DNA of 7,967 nucleotides from Candidatus Roizmanbacteria bacterium (GCA_026395455.1 JAPLYR010000131.1:1-7967), one strand, 5' to 3'; shown: positions 1 through 6,810, counted from the stretch's first letter. Numbers and translations: made by a program. Notes: generated by a model from the letters alone, not told the origin.

Positions 1-492
1 AATTCACTTCTTACTAAAACAAGAGGAACAGCAATTCTTCATTCATTTTTCTTAGGATACTTTCCAAAAGGTCTTCGAATGGATGATACACGAAACGGAA
101 GTCTTGTATCCGTAAAAGGTGGAGAAGCTGCAAACTATGCTATTGGAAAAGTACAAGCACGCGGTATTCTTTTTGTTGGACATGGAGATGTTGTATATGA
201 AGGAATGGTTGTTGGAGCTGCCAACAAGATGGATGATATTGAAGTTAATGTTTCAAAAGAAAAACAACTTACCAATAATCGATCTGCGGGAGAAGGAGTA
301 TCGGTTGGAGTTATCCCACCAACACGCCTTACACTTGAGCAAAGTCTTGATTTTATTAATGATGATGAGTTATTGGAAATCACTCCAATTTCTTTACGTA
401 TTCGAAAAAGAGTGTTAACCTCAACCTTAAGAAAGGTAAACGACAGACGAATGAGACAGATACGAGAAAGCCAACAACAGAAGAGTGTCTAA
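1..492 (+). CDS. typA: Translational GTPase TypA/BipA, C-terminal part (5' end outside window)
   Basis: TypA/BipA is a ribosome-binding GTPase of the EF-G family, linked in other bacteria to ribosome assembly and stress or cold growth. The visible 163 codons are open from base 1 and cover only the family-specific C-terminal region; the GTPase domain lies upstream of the window. Recognisable family stretches are TRGTAILHSFF near the start, the GHGDVVYEGMVVG segment, the KQLTNNRSAGEG segment, and PPTRLTLEQSLDFINDDELLEITP followed by SLRIRKR near the end. All match the conserved TypA C-terminal domain, which recognises the ribosome. The protein ends with a short basic tail, as in other TypA proteins. 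The reading frame runs from the window edge to TAA at 490-492, so the first in-frame ATG at 79 is internal and not the start. The next gene on the strand is the tRNA-Lys, which has its own promoter. Confidence 0.95.
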   Translation, partial: NSLLTKTRGTAILHSFFLGYFPKGLRMDDTRNGSLVSVKGGEAANYAIGKVQARGILFVGHGDVVYEGMVVGAANKMDDIEVNVSKEKQLTNNRSAGEGVSVGVIPPTRLTLEQSLDFINDDELLEITPISLRIRKRVLTSTLRKVNDRRMRQIRESQQQKSV

Positions 493-501
493 TGGTTAGA
501 A

Positions 502-530
502 TTGATAATATACGACTGCACTGATAAAAT
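502..530 (+). promoter_or_regulatory. Promoter of tRNA-Lys (-35 TTGATA, -10 TAAAAT)
   Basis: TTGATA (502-507) differs from the -35 consensus at one base, and TAAAAT (525-530) differs from the -10 consensus at one base. They are separated by exactly 17 bp. Transcription would begin about 537-538, only a few bases before the mature tRNA 5' end at 541, so the 5' leader would be very short. It lies in the 48-bp gap after typA. Seen in sequence; activity is inferred. Confidence 0.6.
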
Positions 531-540
531 AGCAGATACA

Positions 541-612
541 GGGTCCATAGCTCAATGGTAGAGCAGCAGCCTTTTAAGCTGTTGGTTCTGGGTTCGAGTC
601 CCAGTGGGCTCA
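541..612 (+). tRNA. tRNA-Lys (anticodon UUU)
   Basis: A complete cloverleaf can be folded by hand. The acceptor stem is GGGTCCA (541-547) with TGGGCTC (605-611). The D arm is GCTC/GAGC around a loop containing GG. The anticodon stem is GCAGC/GCTGT around loop CTTTTAA (571-577), giving anticodon TTT at 573-575. The variable loop is TGGTT, and the T arm is CTGGG/CCCAG around loop TTCGAGT. The discriminator base is A612, as expected for lysine tRNAs. The genome continues with CAT, so the 3' CCA is not encoded and must be added by the CCA-adding enzyme. It reads AAA codons, and AAG by wobble; AAA is abundant in the neighbouring genes. Confidence 0.95.
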
Positions 613-673
613 CATTTTCTTCTTATGACATAACTCATTTCTCCAGTTGAGACTTCTTTTTTATTTATTCATT

Positions 674-679
674 TATAAT
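674..679 (+). promoter_or_regulatory. -10 box TATAAT placed for a leaderless folC transcript
   Basis: A perfect TATAAT ends 7 nt before the A of the folC ATG at 687, the usual distance from a -10 box to the transcription start. The mRNA would therefore begin at or next to the start codon, and no Shine-Dalgarno sequence is present. No good -35 lies at the normal distance; TTGAGA at 647-652 is 21 bp upstream, which is too far to be convincing. Confidence 0.5.
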
Positions 680-686
680 TACGTGT

Positions 687-2021
687 ATGTTTCACACAAT
701 TGCTGAAATCGAAAAATATCTTGAAAAATTTATTTATAACAATAAATTGTCACTTGCGCCTGGGGATGCTAGCATTATGCGCACAAAAGAACTATTACGC
801 CTTCTTGACTCACCTCAAAACAAACTAAAAGTCATTCATGTTGCTGGCACTTCTGGCAAAGGATCGACTTCATTTATGATAAGTAGCTTTCTTATAGCAC
901 ACGGGCTGAGAGTAGGTCTTCATTTATCTCCTCATCTTATGGATATTCGTGAACGGACGGAAATTAATAATGGGTTAATTGAGGAAAAAAAATATCTCAG
1001 ATATTTTGAAGAAATAGTTCCGTTCGTTGAAAAAATGAGAGATTCTTCATATGGCAAACTTACCTATTTTGAACTTATGGTGGTATTTGTATTCTATGTA
1101 TTTGAAAAAGAAAAGGTCGATTACGCCATCGTGGAAGTAGGAATGGGAGGATTGTATGATGGGACCAACGTGGTTGAGAGAAGTGATAAGTTGGCTGTTA
1201 TTTCAAAAATAGGATTTGACCATATAAAAGCTCTTGGAAATACACTAGCTAAGATTGCATATCACAAGGGGATGATTTGTCCAGAACAGGGAGAAATGAT
1301 CTCGATTTACCAAACAGCATCAGTTGAAAAAGAGTTTAAAAAGATAGCTGACAGAAAAAAATCTCAACTCTCTTTTGTAGAAAAGACTGCAATAAAACAT
1401 ATTGCTTTCAAAAATGGAAAAACGACCTTTACGTTTCAGTGGAAAGGCAAAGAGTATGTAGACCTCGCCATAGGCTTACTTGGCTTTCATCAAGCTCAAA
1501 ATGCAGCACTCGCACTTGCAACTGTTTTTCATTTGGGATTACGAGATAAATTTAAAATCGATATCCAAAGTATTCGGTCAGTCTCAGAAAATCTTCGATT
1601 TAAAGGGAGAATGGATTTTGCAACTTATAATCGCCATTTGATGATACTAGATGGTGCACATAATGTACAAAAAATGAAGGCATTTCTTAAAACCGTAAAA
1701 ACAGTTTATCCAAACAAAAAATTCACGTTTGTAATTGCATTTAAACATGGGAAAGAATATATGAAAATGGTTCGTCTTATGATTCCTTTTGCCCACACTA
1801 TAATTGCAACAACTATATTTAGTGATAATCCAGATTTTGGATATCTCTCGACAAAAGCCGAAGAAATACGTGATGCGCTAAAGCAAAGTGGGTTTGAAAA
1901 TGTAGTGATTGCCAAAACAAAGAGCGACATAAAAAAATTAATTCATACTAACGATGGAGATATGATCGCAACAGGCTCTCTCTATCTCATTAGTGATTTG
2001 TATGCATTGCTAAACATTTAA
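687..2021 (+). CDS. folC: Folylpolyglutamate synthase / dihydrofolate synthase (Mur-ligase family)
   Basis: FolC is a cytoplasmic ATP-dependent ligase that adds glutamate to folates (and in bifunctional members to dihydropteroate), keeping the cofactor in the cell. The 444-residue protein is close to the usual length. Visible family landmarks are the P-loop HVAGTSGKGS at residues 51-60, SPHL at 81-84, the VEVGMGG...DGTN segment at 149-161, and GFDHIKALGNTLAKIA at 176-191 with Lys194 near the usual carbamylated lysine. LLGFHQAQNAALALA follows at 264-278, then FKGRMD at 305-310 and MILDGAHN at 319-326, which opens the C-terminal domain. The segment normally reading GGR-x-DATN is GGLYDGTN here, losing the arginine. 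The ATG at 687 is chosen because TATAAT sits 7 nt upstream and the N-terminus aligns with the family. The next gene begins 21 nt after its stop but has its own -10 box. A more general Mur-ligase-family enzyme is the alternative. Confidence 0.9.
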   Translation: MFHTIAEIEKYLEKFIYNNKLSLAPGDASIMRTKELLRLLDSPQNKLKVIHVAGTSGKGSTSFMISSFLIAHGLRVGLHLSPHLMDIRERTEINNGLIEEKKYLRYFEEIVPFVEKMRDSSYGKLTYFELMVVFVFYVFEKEKVDYAIVEVGMGGLYDGTNVVERSDKLAVISKIGFDHIKALGNTLAKIAYHKGMICPEQGEMISIYQTASVEKEFKKIADRKKSQLSFVEKTAIKHIAFKNGKTTFTFQWKGKEYVDLAIGLLGFHQAQNAALALATVFHLGLRDKFKIDIQSIRSVSENLRFKGRMDFATYNRHLMILDGAHNVQKMKAFLKTVKTVYPNKKFTFVIAFKHGKEYMKMVRLMIPFAHTIIATTIFSDNPDFGYLSTKAEEIRDALKQSGFENVVIAKTKSDIKKLIHTNDGDMIATGSLYLISDLYALLNI

Positions 2022-2035
2022 AATAGGAATATACT
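2007..2035 (+). promoter_or_regulatory. Promoter of ABC exporter operon (-35 TTGCTA, -10 TATACT)
   Basis: TTGCTA (2007-2012, four of six consensus bases) and TATACT (2030-2035, five of six) are 17 bp apart. The -10 ends 7 nt before the ATG at 2043, the same geometry as at folC, so a leaderless transcript is predicted. The -35 lies inside the last codons of folC. No Shine-Dalgarno sequence is found at a useful distance. Confidence 0.5.
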
Positions 2036-2042
2036 CATACCT

Positions 2043-3023
2043 ATGGCAACTCTTTCTGTATCTCATCTTTCCAAACATTTTCGCATCTATAAAAAAGAGG
2101 CTGGTCTTGCTGGATCTATACGATCGTTTTTCAAACGAACGTATGAAACATCAAAAGCAGTGGATGATATTTCATTCTCAATAGAGCAGGGGGAGTTGGT
2201 GGGATTTATTGGTCCAAACGGAGCAGGGAAGACAACAACACTCAAATGTTTATCTGGACTTATTTATCCTACCAGTGGAGAAATAAATGTGCTTGGATAC
2301 ACTCCTTTTGATCGAAATCATGAATATTTGCGTTCCATTTCCCTTGTCATGGGGCAAAAAAGTCAACTATGGTGGGATTTGCCTGCAATGGAATCATACC
2401 TCCTTTACAAAGAAATGTATGACATTCCAGAAATGCATTTTAAAAAAACGCTTGATGAGCTTGTTACCTTATTAGATTTAAAGGAAATCCTCCATGTACA
2501 GGTGCGAAAATTGTCGCTTGGTCAACGTATGAAATGTGAGCTGGTAGCGCAACTTCTCCACAGTCCCAAAATATTATTTTTGGATGAGCCAACTATTGGA
2601 CTGGATATTGTCATGCAACAAAAGATACGTTCGTTTGTTAGAGAATATAATAAAAAATATAATGCAACAATCATTCTTACCAGTCACTATATGGATGATG
2701 TAAAAGAGCTTTGTAAACGTATTATCATTATTAATCATGGGCGTATTTTGTATGATGGAAGTCTTGACGCTGTTGTTTCAAAGCACACACAACTTAAGAA
2801 AATAAGTATCATATTTGAGAAACCGACTACACAGGATGAACTTGAAAAAAGAGGGAAAATCCTCTCCTTTGATGGGATAAACGCAACTCTTGAAGTGAAT
2901 AAAGATAAAGTAGCAGCCGTAACGGGATATATTTTATCTCAATATTCAGTAATAGACTTAACAATAGAAGAACCACAAATAGAAGAAATTATCAGTGGTA
3001 TTTTCTCTTCATCAAAAGTATGA
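2043..3023 (+). CDS. ABC exporter ATP-binding protein (COG4586-like)
   Basis: This cytoplasmic ATPase is expected to drive the two permeases encoded immediately downstream. The 326 residues contain all ABC motifs: Walker A GPNGAGKT at 57-64, Q-loop Gln105, signature LSLGQ at 157-161, Walker B ILFLDEP at 177-183 with catalytic Glu182, D-loop GLD at 186-188, and switch His215. Around residues 16-40 is an extra segment (KKEAGLAGSIRSFFKRTY) between the first strand and Walker A. Together with GQKSQLWWDLPA at 104-115, it is typical of the COG4586 subgroup that pairs with ABC2_membrane_6 permeases. After about residue 240 there is a C-terminal accessory region of roughly 85 residues. The start at 2043 fits the upstream -10 box. 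The TGA stop at 3021-3023 overlaps the ATG of the next gene, indicating translational coupling. The substrate cannot be read from the sequence. Confidence 0.92.
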   Translation: MATLSVSHLSKHFRIYKKEAGLAGSIRSFFKRTYETSKAVDDISFSIEQGELVGFIGPNGAGKTTTLKCLSGLIYPTSGEINVLGYTPFDRNHEYLRSISLVMGQKSQLWWDLPAMESYLLYKEMYDIPEMHFKKTLDELVTLLDLKEILHVQVRKLSLGQRMKCELVAQLLHSPKILFLDEPTIGLDIVMQQKIRSFVREYNKKYNATIILTSHYMDDVKELCKRIIIINHGRILYDGSLDAVVSKHTQLKKISIIFEKPTTQDELEKRGKILSFDGINATLEVNKDKVAAVTGYILSQYSVIDLTIEEPQIEEIISGIFSSSKV

Positions 3024-3790
3024 GATGGATTCGCATGTTATCTCTTTATTTTGAGCGAACGTTTGAATATCGCTTGCGATCACTCTTGTGGCTTATGCTT
3101 CCCATGATCAATAATATGACTCTTATTTTGTTTTGGACTGGGGCAGGGATGGGAAGCTCTGCATTATCTACTTATTATATTTTAATGACAATAGGAGGAT
3201 TACTTACAACTTCACATGTCGAATATGAAGTTTCTGAAATAGATATTAAACAGGGGCAATTGGTGAATTATCTCACCAAGCCCATTTCATATTATTGGAT
3301 GAATTTACTGAATGAAATACCTTATAGAGTGTTGCAAATGATTTATGCAACGACGATTATCGGTTTTTTTCTCCTTTTTTTCCCACGTGCTTTATCTATA
3401 ACATTAAACATGCTTTATTTTCCCCTTGTTATTCTCATTTTCACCCTGGGATATCTATTATCATTTACGTTTAAAATGAGCCTCTCATATCTTGCGTTTT
3501 GGTTTAAAGACATTCATGGTCTTATGGAATTGGTCACGATCGTGATCATTATAATGTCAGGTGGTATTATGCCGCTTCCTTGGTATCCTCAAACACTTCA
3601 AACAATAAGCAATATTCTTCCCTTTGCATATAGTGGTTATTATCCTGTTGTATCACTCCAAGGAGTCCTATCGCTCAATCAAATGATTACAGTAATCACA
3701 GTACAAGGCATATGGCTGAGTATTTTATTGTTGATTCATAATGCACTATGGAGTAGAGGTGTTAAAGAGTTTACGGCAGTTGGACAATAA
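3020..3790 (+). CDS. ABC-2 type permease, first subunit (ABC2_membrane_6-like)
   Basis: This integral membrane protein of 256 residues likely forms half of the exporter channel. About six membrane segments are visible, near residues 21-42, 49-67, 105-122, 130-152, 168-190 and 222-244. The motif IKQGQLVNYLTKPIS at 76-90 and the C-terminal ending RGVKEFTAVGQ resemble the permease of the COG4587/COG3694 pair. These permeases occur as two different subunits next to a COG4586 ATPase. The start is firm: ATG at 3020 overlaps the ATPase stop in an ATGA arrangement. The next permease starts 4 nt after this gene's TAA at 3788-3790, so all three are probably one operon. The family has no agreed substrate. 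Cyanobacterial relatives have been linked to export of toxic organic cations, from memory, which is only a weak hint for this protein. Confidence 0.88.
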   Translation: MRWIRMLSLYFERTFEYRLRSLLWLMLPMINNMTLILFWTGAGMGSSALSTYYILMTIGGLLTTSHVEYEVSEIDIKQGQLVNYLTKPISYYWMNLLNEIPYRVLQMIYATTIIGFFLLFFPRALSITLNMLYFPLVILIFTLGYLLSFTFKMSLSYLAFWFKDIHGLMELVTIVIIIMSGGIMPLPWYPQTLQTISNILPFAYSGYYPVVSLQGVLSLNQMITVITVQGIWLSILLLIHNALWSRGVKEFTAVGQ

Positions 3791-3794
3791 TAAT

Positions 3795-4580
3795 ATGAGA
3801 CGATATCTACGCATCTATAAAGCTGTGCTTAAAATCAACCTCTCACTTATTTTGGCATATCGGGCTAATTTTATTAGTCATTTATTTTCAACAACAGCTT
3901 GGGCTGCCTTTAATTTTATCTGGATTGGGCTTCTCACACACAAAGCTTCATCTGCATTTGGGTGGCGTAGTGATGAACTTGTGGTAATAACTATTGGGTA
4001 CATAATCATCACTGGCATTTATTACTTTTTATTTGCTCATAATTTTGAGAATTTTTCACAAATTATTGATCATGGTAGATTTGATAGTATCTTGTTAAAA
4101 CCACTCGATTCTCAATTCCAGATAAGTATGATGGATGCAAGTTATGCTTCGCTTATCAGGACAGTGCTTGGCGTCATTGGACTGATATGGTGGGTGAGTG
4201 CTCATCATTATTCTGTAGGTCTTTTTCAAGTAGTGAGTTTTATAGTTCTTATGGGAGTTGGAGTAGTAGTAATGTATTCAGTGTGGTTTCTTTTTATTAC
4301 GACATTAATCTGGTATCCCAATTTAAGTAACATAGTAGATTTTTTATATACTCTTAATGGATTTGCTCGGTATCCAGCTGAAATGCTTCGCAATAGTGGG
4401 ATACCATCCCTCATACTTCTCGTCCCCATATCCTTAATTGTTGCAACTCCAGTAAAAATACTTCTTCAAAAGAATGCATGGGGAGACATTCTACTCATTA
4501 TAGTGATTGGATGTACACTTTTTTGGTTGTCGCGTATATTTTGGAAGTTTGCATTAAAACATTATACGAGCGCAAGTTAA
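3795..4580 (+). CDS. ABC-2 type permease, second subunit (ABC2_membrane_6-like)
   Basis: This is the second, non-identical permease subunit of the exporter, 261 residues long, with about six membrane segments near 28-48, 63-81, 118-135, 144-170, 203-221 and 230-249. The N-terminus MRRYLRIYKA...AYRANF, the motif IDHGRFDSILLKPLD at 91-105 and the ending ALKHYTSAS are characteristic of this permease family. They are distinct from the equivalent positions of the first permease, as expected for a heterodimer. An in-frame ATG exists at 3741, but it would overlap the first permease by 50 nt and add 18 non-family residues. ATG 3795, 4 nt after the preceding stop, gives the normal N-terminus, so it is preferred. 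The TAA at 4578-4580 abuts the stop codon of the opposing amidase gene with no base between them. Confidence 0.88.
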   Translation: MRRYLRIYKAVLKINLSLILAYRANFISHLFSTTAWAAFNFIWIGLLTHKASSAFGWRSDELVVITIGYIIITGIYYFLFAHNFENFSQIIDHGRFDSILLKPLDSQFQISMMDASYASLIRTVLGVIGLIWWVSAHHYSVGLFQVVSFIVLMGVGVVVMYSVWFLFITTLIWYPNLSNIVDFLYTLNGFARYPAEMLRNSGIPSLILLVPISLIVATPVKILLQKNAWGDILLIIVIGCTLFWLSRIFWKFALKHYTSAS

Positions 4581-6071
4581 TTACTGTAGTTTTTGTGTAA
4601 TACACATAAGAAAGCGTTCTCCTGGGTCTGGATTTGCGACAAGTTTATTGTGTCCTGTTATATTCTCCAATGGGATAGAATAGTATGTCATAAGATATCG
4701 AACCGTATCTAATACCCTTTGTTCTTGATTCTTCATAATAGTTACATATTTTTCATTTTCCCAATCAAGTACTGATGTGGAGATTTTATACTGTGTCGCA
4801 ATTTCTTCCTTTTTTTCTTGCAGTTCACCTGGCGCGAGTGCATTATTTTTTGTTGGGTTCACGATAGAACAATTTAAGTTGTACCAAAGATCAAATTGGG
4901 TTCCGTTTATTTCAATATTGATGGAATTTTCGAGTGTTGAACATCCTTCCCATGTAATTTTATCGTCATAGAAGTTAGACATCTGCAATATTTCATTTTG
5001 ATCAATTGCGAGACCACAGACAACCTTTTTACTATTGAGCGCTCCCCATGTAGCACTATTTCCTAAAAATTGAGGGCTATCGCTCCAATGCAAAACAATA
5101 GACTCAGGCTTAATACATGTGTACTGTGTTTTTCCATAAGGAATAGGAAGTACATTCAGCCCCCAATCCGCACTTATTGATTTTGTCACTTTCGTTGTTC
5201 CATTCGTACAGTTTTTTCCTAGTTGTGGCATGGAGGTTGGGGTTGGCGTTGGTGTATTTGTCGGTTTGAGAGTTGGAGTTGGGGTGAGTGTTGGACTAGG
5301 AGTTAGAGTAGGTGTTTTGGTAGGAGTAGGTAGAGGAGTACTCGTTGGGATTGGAGTATTTGATGGTTTTGGAGTCGGTGTTACGGGTGGAGAAAGAATA
5401 ATCTGAGGAACAATATTATCCGTTATATTTCGCGTCAGTGAAGAAAGTGCGACTGCATAATCAACAATGTTTACAACCTCATCACCCGTTACATCACCTT
5501 TCAAATTTTTACCCACTTTCCCAAGATCCGCAATAATACTTGATATATCATAGCTATCTACTCTTCCATTACTAGGTTCTATATCTCCACCAGCAAATGA
5601 CTGGGCGGTAAGATTAAGGATGGTTGGAGGTTTTTCAGTAAAAATAAATTGAGGGGACATACACGCAGAGCCAGTGGCAATTCCACTACAAAATAGGCGA
5701 CTCATATATCCTTTTGGTTTAATGGAAATAGCATAAAAAGCCGAAAGAGGAAGTGAGGAATCTAGGCTGATAATTGCCTCATGTATTTTATCTGCATTAT
5801 ATTGAAAATCAACATCTTTCCATTCTTTAACTTTGCCTTGAAAACTGTTATAAAACGTTACGGTGCCTTTGACGGTGTTAGGCATAAAATGTTCTCCCTG
5901 TAGTTTTATTTGCAATGTTACGGTCGGATTATATGCTCTCGTCAAGCCAGATCTCAACACAACAAAAAGCACCAGAAAAACAACAATACTAATTATAAGA
6001 ACCAAACCAGTTGTGATAAAAGCGAATATGGTCGTAAACGAGCTTCGAATAGTATTATGTATCTTTTTCAT
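4581..6071 (-). CDS. Membrane-anchored X-module/dockerin-like/Amidase_2 surface protein
   Basis: This is a predicted cell-surface peptidoglycan amidase (N-acetylmuramoyl-L-alanine amidase fold, PGRP/AmpD/T7-lysozyme family). Counting from ATG 6071 (496 residues): a basic N-terminus and membrane anchor at about 12-40; a beta-rich X-module at 48-156; a dockerin-like pair of calcium-binding loops at 161-212 (second loop GDVTGDEVVNIVD); a Pro/Thr linker at 227-282; and the amidase domain at about 296-496. Predicted zinc ligands are His328 (VLHWSDSP), His474 (ITGHNK) and Asp482 (NPDPG). Glu387 in SINIEING matches the catalytic Glu of AmpD. The lysine normally two residues before the zinc Asp is Asn480, so activity is uncertain. 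The eight cysteines are all outside the membrane segment. A GTG at 6083 would overlap the upstream gene by 7 nt; ATG 6071 lies 5 nt after that gene's stop and gives a cleaner MKK start. Confidence 0.8.
   Translation of the reverse strand: MKKIHNTIRSSFTTIFAFITTGLVLIISIVVFLVLFVVLRSGLTRAYNPTVTLQIKLQGEHFMPNTVKGTVTFYNSFQGKVKEWKDVDFQYNADKIHEAIISLDSSLPLSAFYAISIKPKGYMSRLFCSGIATGSACMSPQFIFTEKPPTILNLTAQSFAGGDIEPSNGRVDSYDISSIIADLGKVGKNLKGDVTGDEVVNIVDYAVALSSLTRNITDNIVPQIILSPPVTPTPKPSNTPIPTSTPLPTPTKTPTLTPSPTLTPTPTLKPTNTPTPTPTSMPQLGKNCTNGTTKVTKSISADWGLNVLPIPYGKTQYTCIKPESIVLHWSDSPQFLGNSATWGALNSKKVVCGLAIDQNEILQMSNFYDDKITWEGCSTLENSINIEINGTQFDLWYNLNCSIVNPTKNNALAPGELQEKKEEIATQYKISTSVLDWENEKYVTIMKNQEQRVLDTVRYLMTYYSIPLENITGHNKLVANPDPGERFLMCITQKLQ
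5226..5393 (-). repeat. Low-complexity Pro/Thr-linker coding repeat
   Basis: About 56 codons of imperfect Pro-Thr/Ser repeats (TPTP, NTPIPTSTP, LTPSPTLTPTP) give a G/T-rich, C-poor plus strand. Such linkers are extended, often glycosylated spacers in extracellular multidomain enzymes. Here the linker separates the dockerin-like and amidase domains. Its repetitive DNA could vary in length between strains. Confidence 0.8.
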
Positions 6072-6076
6072 ATAAT

Positions 6077-6739
6077 CTACCACGATATATCTTTAAAACT
6101 ACGCTCAAGATCAAGAACAGATGCCCCCAAAGAATAAACATGTGTTTTACTAGGGTCGATTACAATAATACCTTTTTGTAAAGGATCCTTTTTTTCAAAC
6201 GTGCATGAAGCAAAGAGTTTATTAATTGCTCCTCCAGCAATTTTTTCTGTGCCAATAGTTGCAATTCCCGTAATACTCAGTGAGTCACTCTCAGTTGTCA
6301 TGAGAGGATAGTTGGAGAATACATCCCCAGTAGTACAAATTGGCTTTTCTTTTACATTGGAAAAGGTAAGTCCAAGATCAGCTGCATCAAATAGTGTTTT
6401 TGTGGGTCCATTAATCCAAAAAGTAACTGTTTTTTTTGTTGGAGAAAATAGTGTCTCAATTGCAGAAATATACACGGTAGTATCTTTTTTAGTATCTATT
6501 GAATCAGCGGTTTGTTGCTTACGTAAGTCATCAACATTTTTTCTCAATTGTTCCTGCATTTGAGTTTGAAGAGATTTGATATATAGTTTGTTTTGTTGAA
6601 GTGCTTGAGCGTTGTCTTTTCCTTCCTTTGTGAGGCGTGAAAGTTCCTGATTAAGAGTATTAATGCGAAATAAGAAATAAGCAACAATTACTGCAACTAT
6701 GAAGAGAAAAAGGACGAGTGTTAATGCTATTTTTTTCAT
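6077..6739 (-). CDS. Membrane-anchored coiled-coil protein with cohesin-like C-terminal domain
   Basis: Not recognised as a named protein. The 220 residues begin MKKIALTLVLFLF with one membrane segment at about 5-24. A charged, Gln/Leu-rich stretch at 25-80 follows, likely coiled coil, and then a beta-rich domain at about 87-215. That domain has the feel of a divergent cohesin/CBM-like beta-sandwich. The cues are AADLGLTFSNV at 119-129, GDVFSNYPL at 138-146 and SLSITGIATIG at 153-163, followed by FASCTF, which fits the order of cohesin strands in Patescibacteria surface proteins. Cys135 and Cys179 could form a disulfide. The topology would place the C-terminal domain outside the cell. The gene overlaps or nearly touches the dockerin-amidase gene downstream, suggesting co-expression and possibly a receptor-ligand pair. 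The cohesin assignment is an inference; coiled coil and anchor are more secure. The start is supported by a -10-like box 6 nt upstream. Confidence 0.7.
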   Translation of the reverse strand: MKKIALTLVLFLFIVAVIVAYFLFRINTLNQELSRLTKEGKDNAQALQQNKLYIKSLQTQMQEQLRKNVDDLRKQQTADSIDTKKDTTVYISAIETLFSPTKKTVTFWINGPTKTLFDAADLGLTFSNVKEKPICTTGDVFSNYPLMTTESDSLSITGIATIGTEKIAGGAINKLFASCTFEKKDPLQKGIIVIDPSKTHVYSLGASVLDLERSFKDISW

Positions 6740-6745
6740 GAGTGA

Positions 6746-6751
6746 TATATA
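6746..6751 (-). promoter_or_regulatory. -10-like TATATA upstream of the cohesin-like gene
   Basis: TATATA ends 6 nt before the ATG at 6739 on the minus strand, so a near-leaderless transcript is possible. A competing arrangement is TTGACT (plus-strand 6776-6781) with 17 bp to TACACT (plus-strand 6753-6758), which would give a leader of a few bases. The two cannot be separated by eye. This and the M16 -10 box share the 85-bp divergent intergenic region 6740-6824. Confidence 0.35.
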
Positions 6752-6810
6752 CAGTGTATAGAGAGATCATAGGTAAGTCAAATAACTCTCCCCGTACACG
6801 ATACCTCTTG

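Noticed and set aside
135..383. Antisense open frame within typA
   Set aside because: The sense strand encodes clearly conserved TypA sequence. The antisense product has no recognisable features and no promoter or ribosome site.
634..668. Weak hairpin (CTCA/TGAG) followed by a T-rich stretch after the tRNA
   Set aside because: Only four base pairs with a loop of about 10 nt. The T-rich stretch is not tightly attached to the stem, so it is too weak to report as a terminator.
3741..3794. Upstream ATG start for the second permease
   Set aside because: It overlaps the first permease by 50 nt and adds residues unlike the family N-terminus. ATG 3795 gives the expected start.
4594..4606. Perfect 5-bp inverted repeat TGTGT-AAT-ACACA near the convergent gene ends
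   Set aside because: It is AT-rich and short. On the plus strand the T-run precedes the stem, and on the minus strand an A-run follows it, so it does not look like an intrinsic terminator on either strand.
6072..6083. GTG start four codons upstream for the amidase protein
   Set aside because: Possible, but it adds only MVDY before an MKK-type membrane anchor and overlaps the upstream gene. It cannot be excluded.
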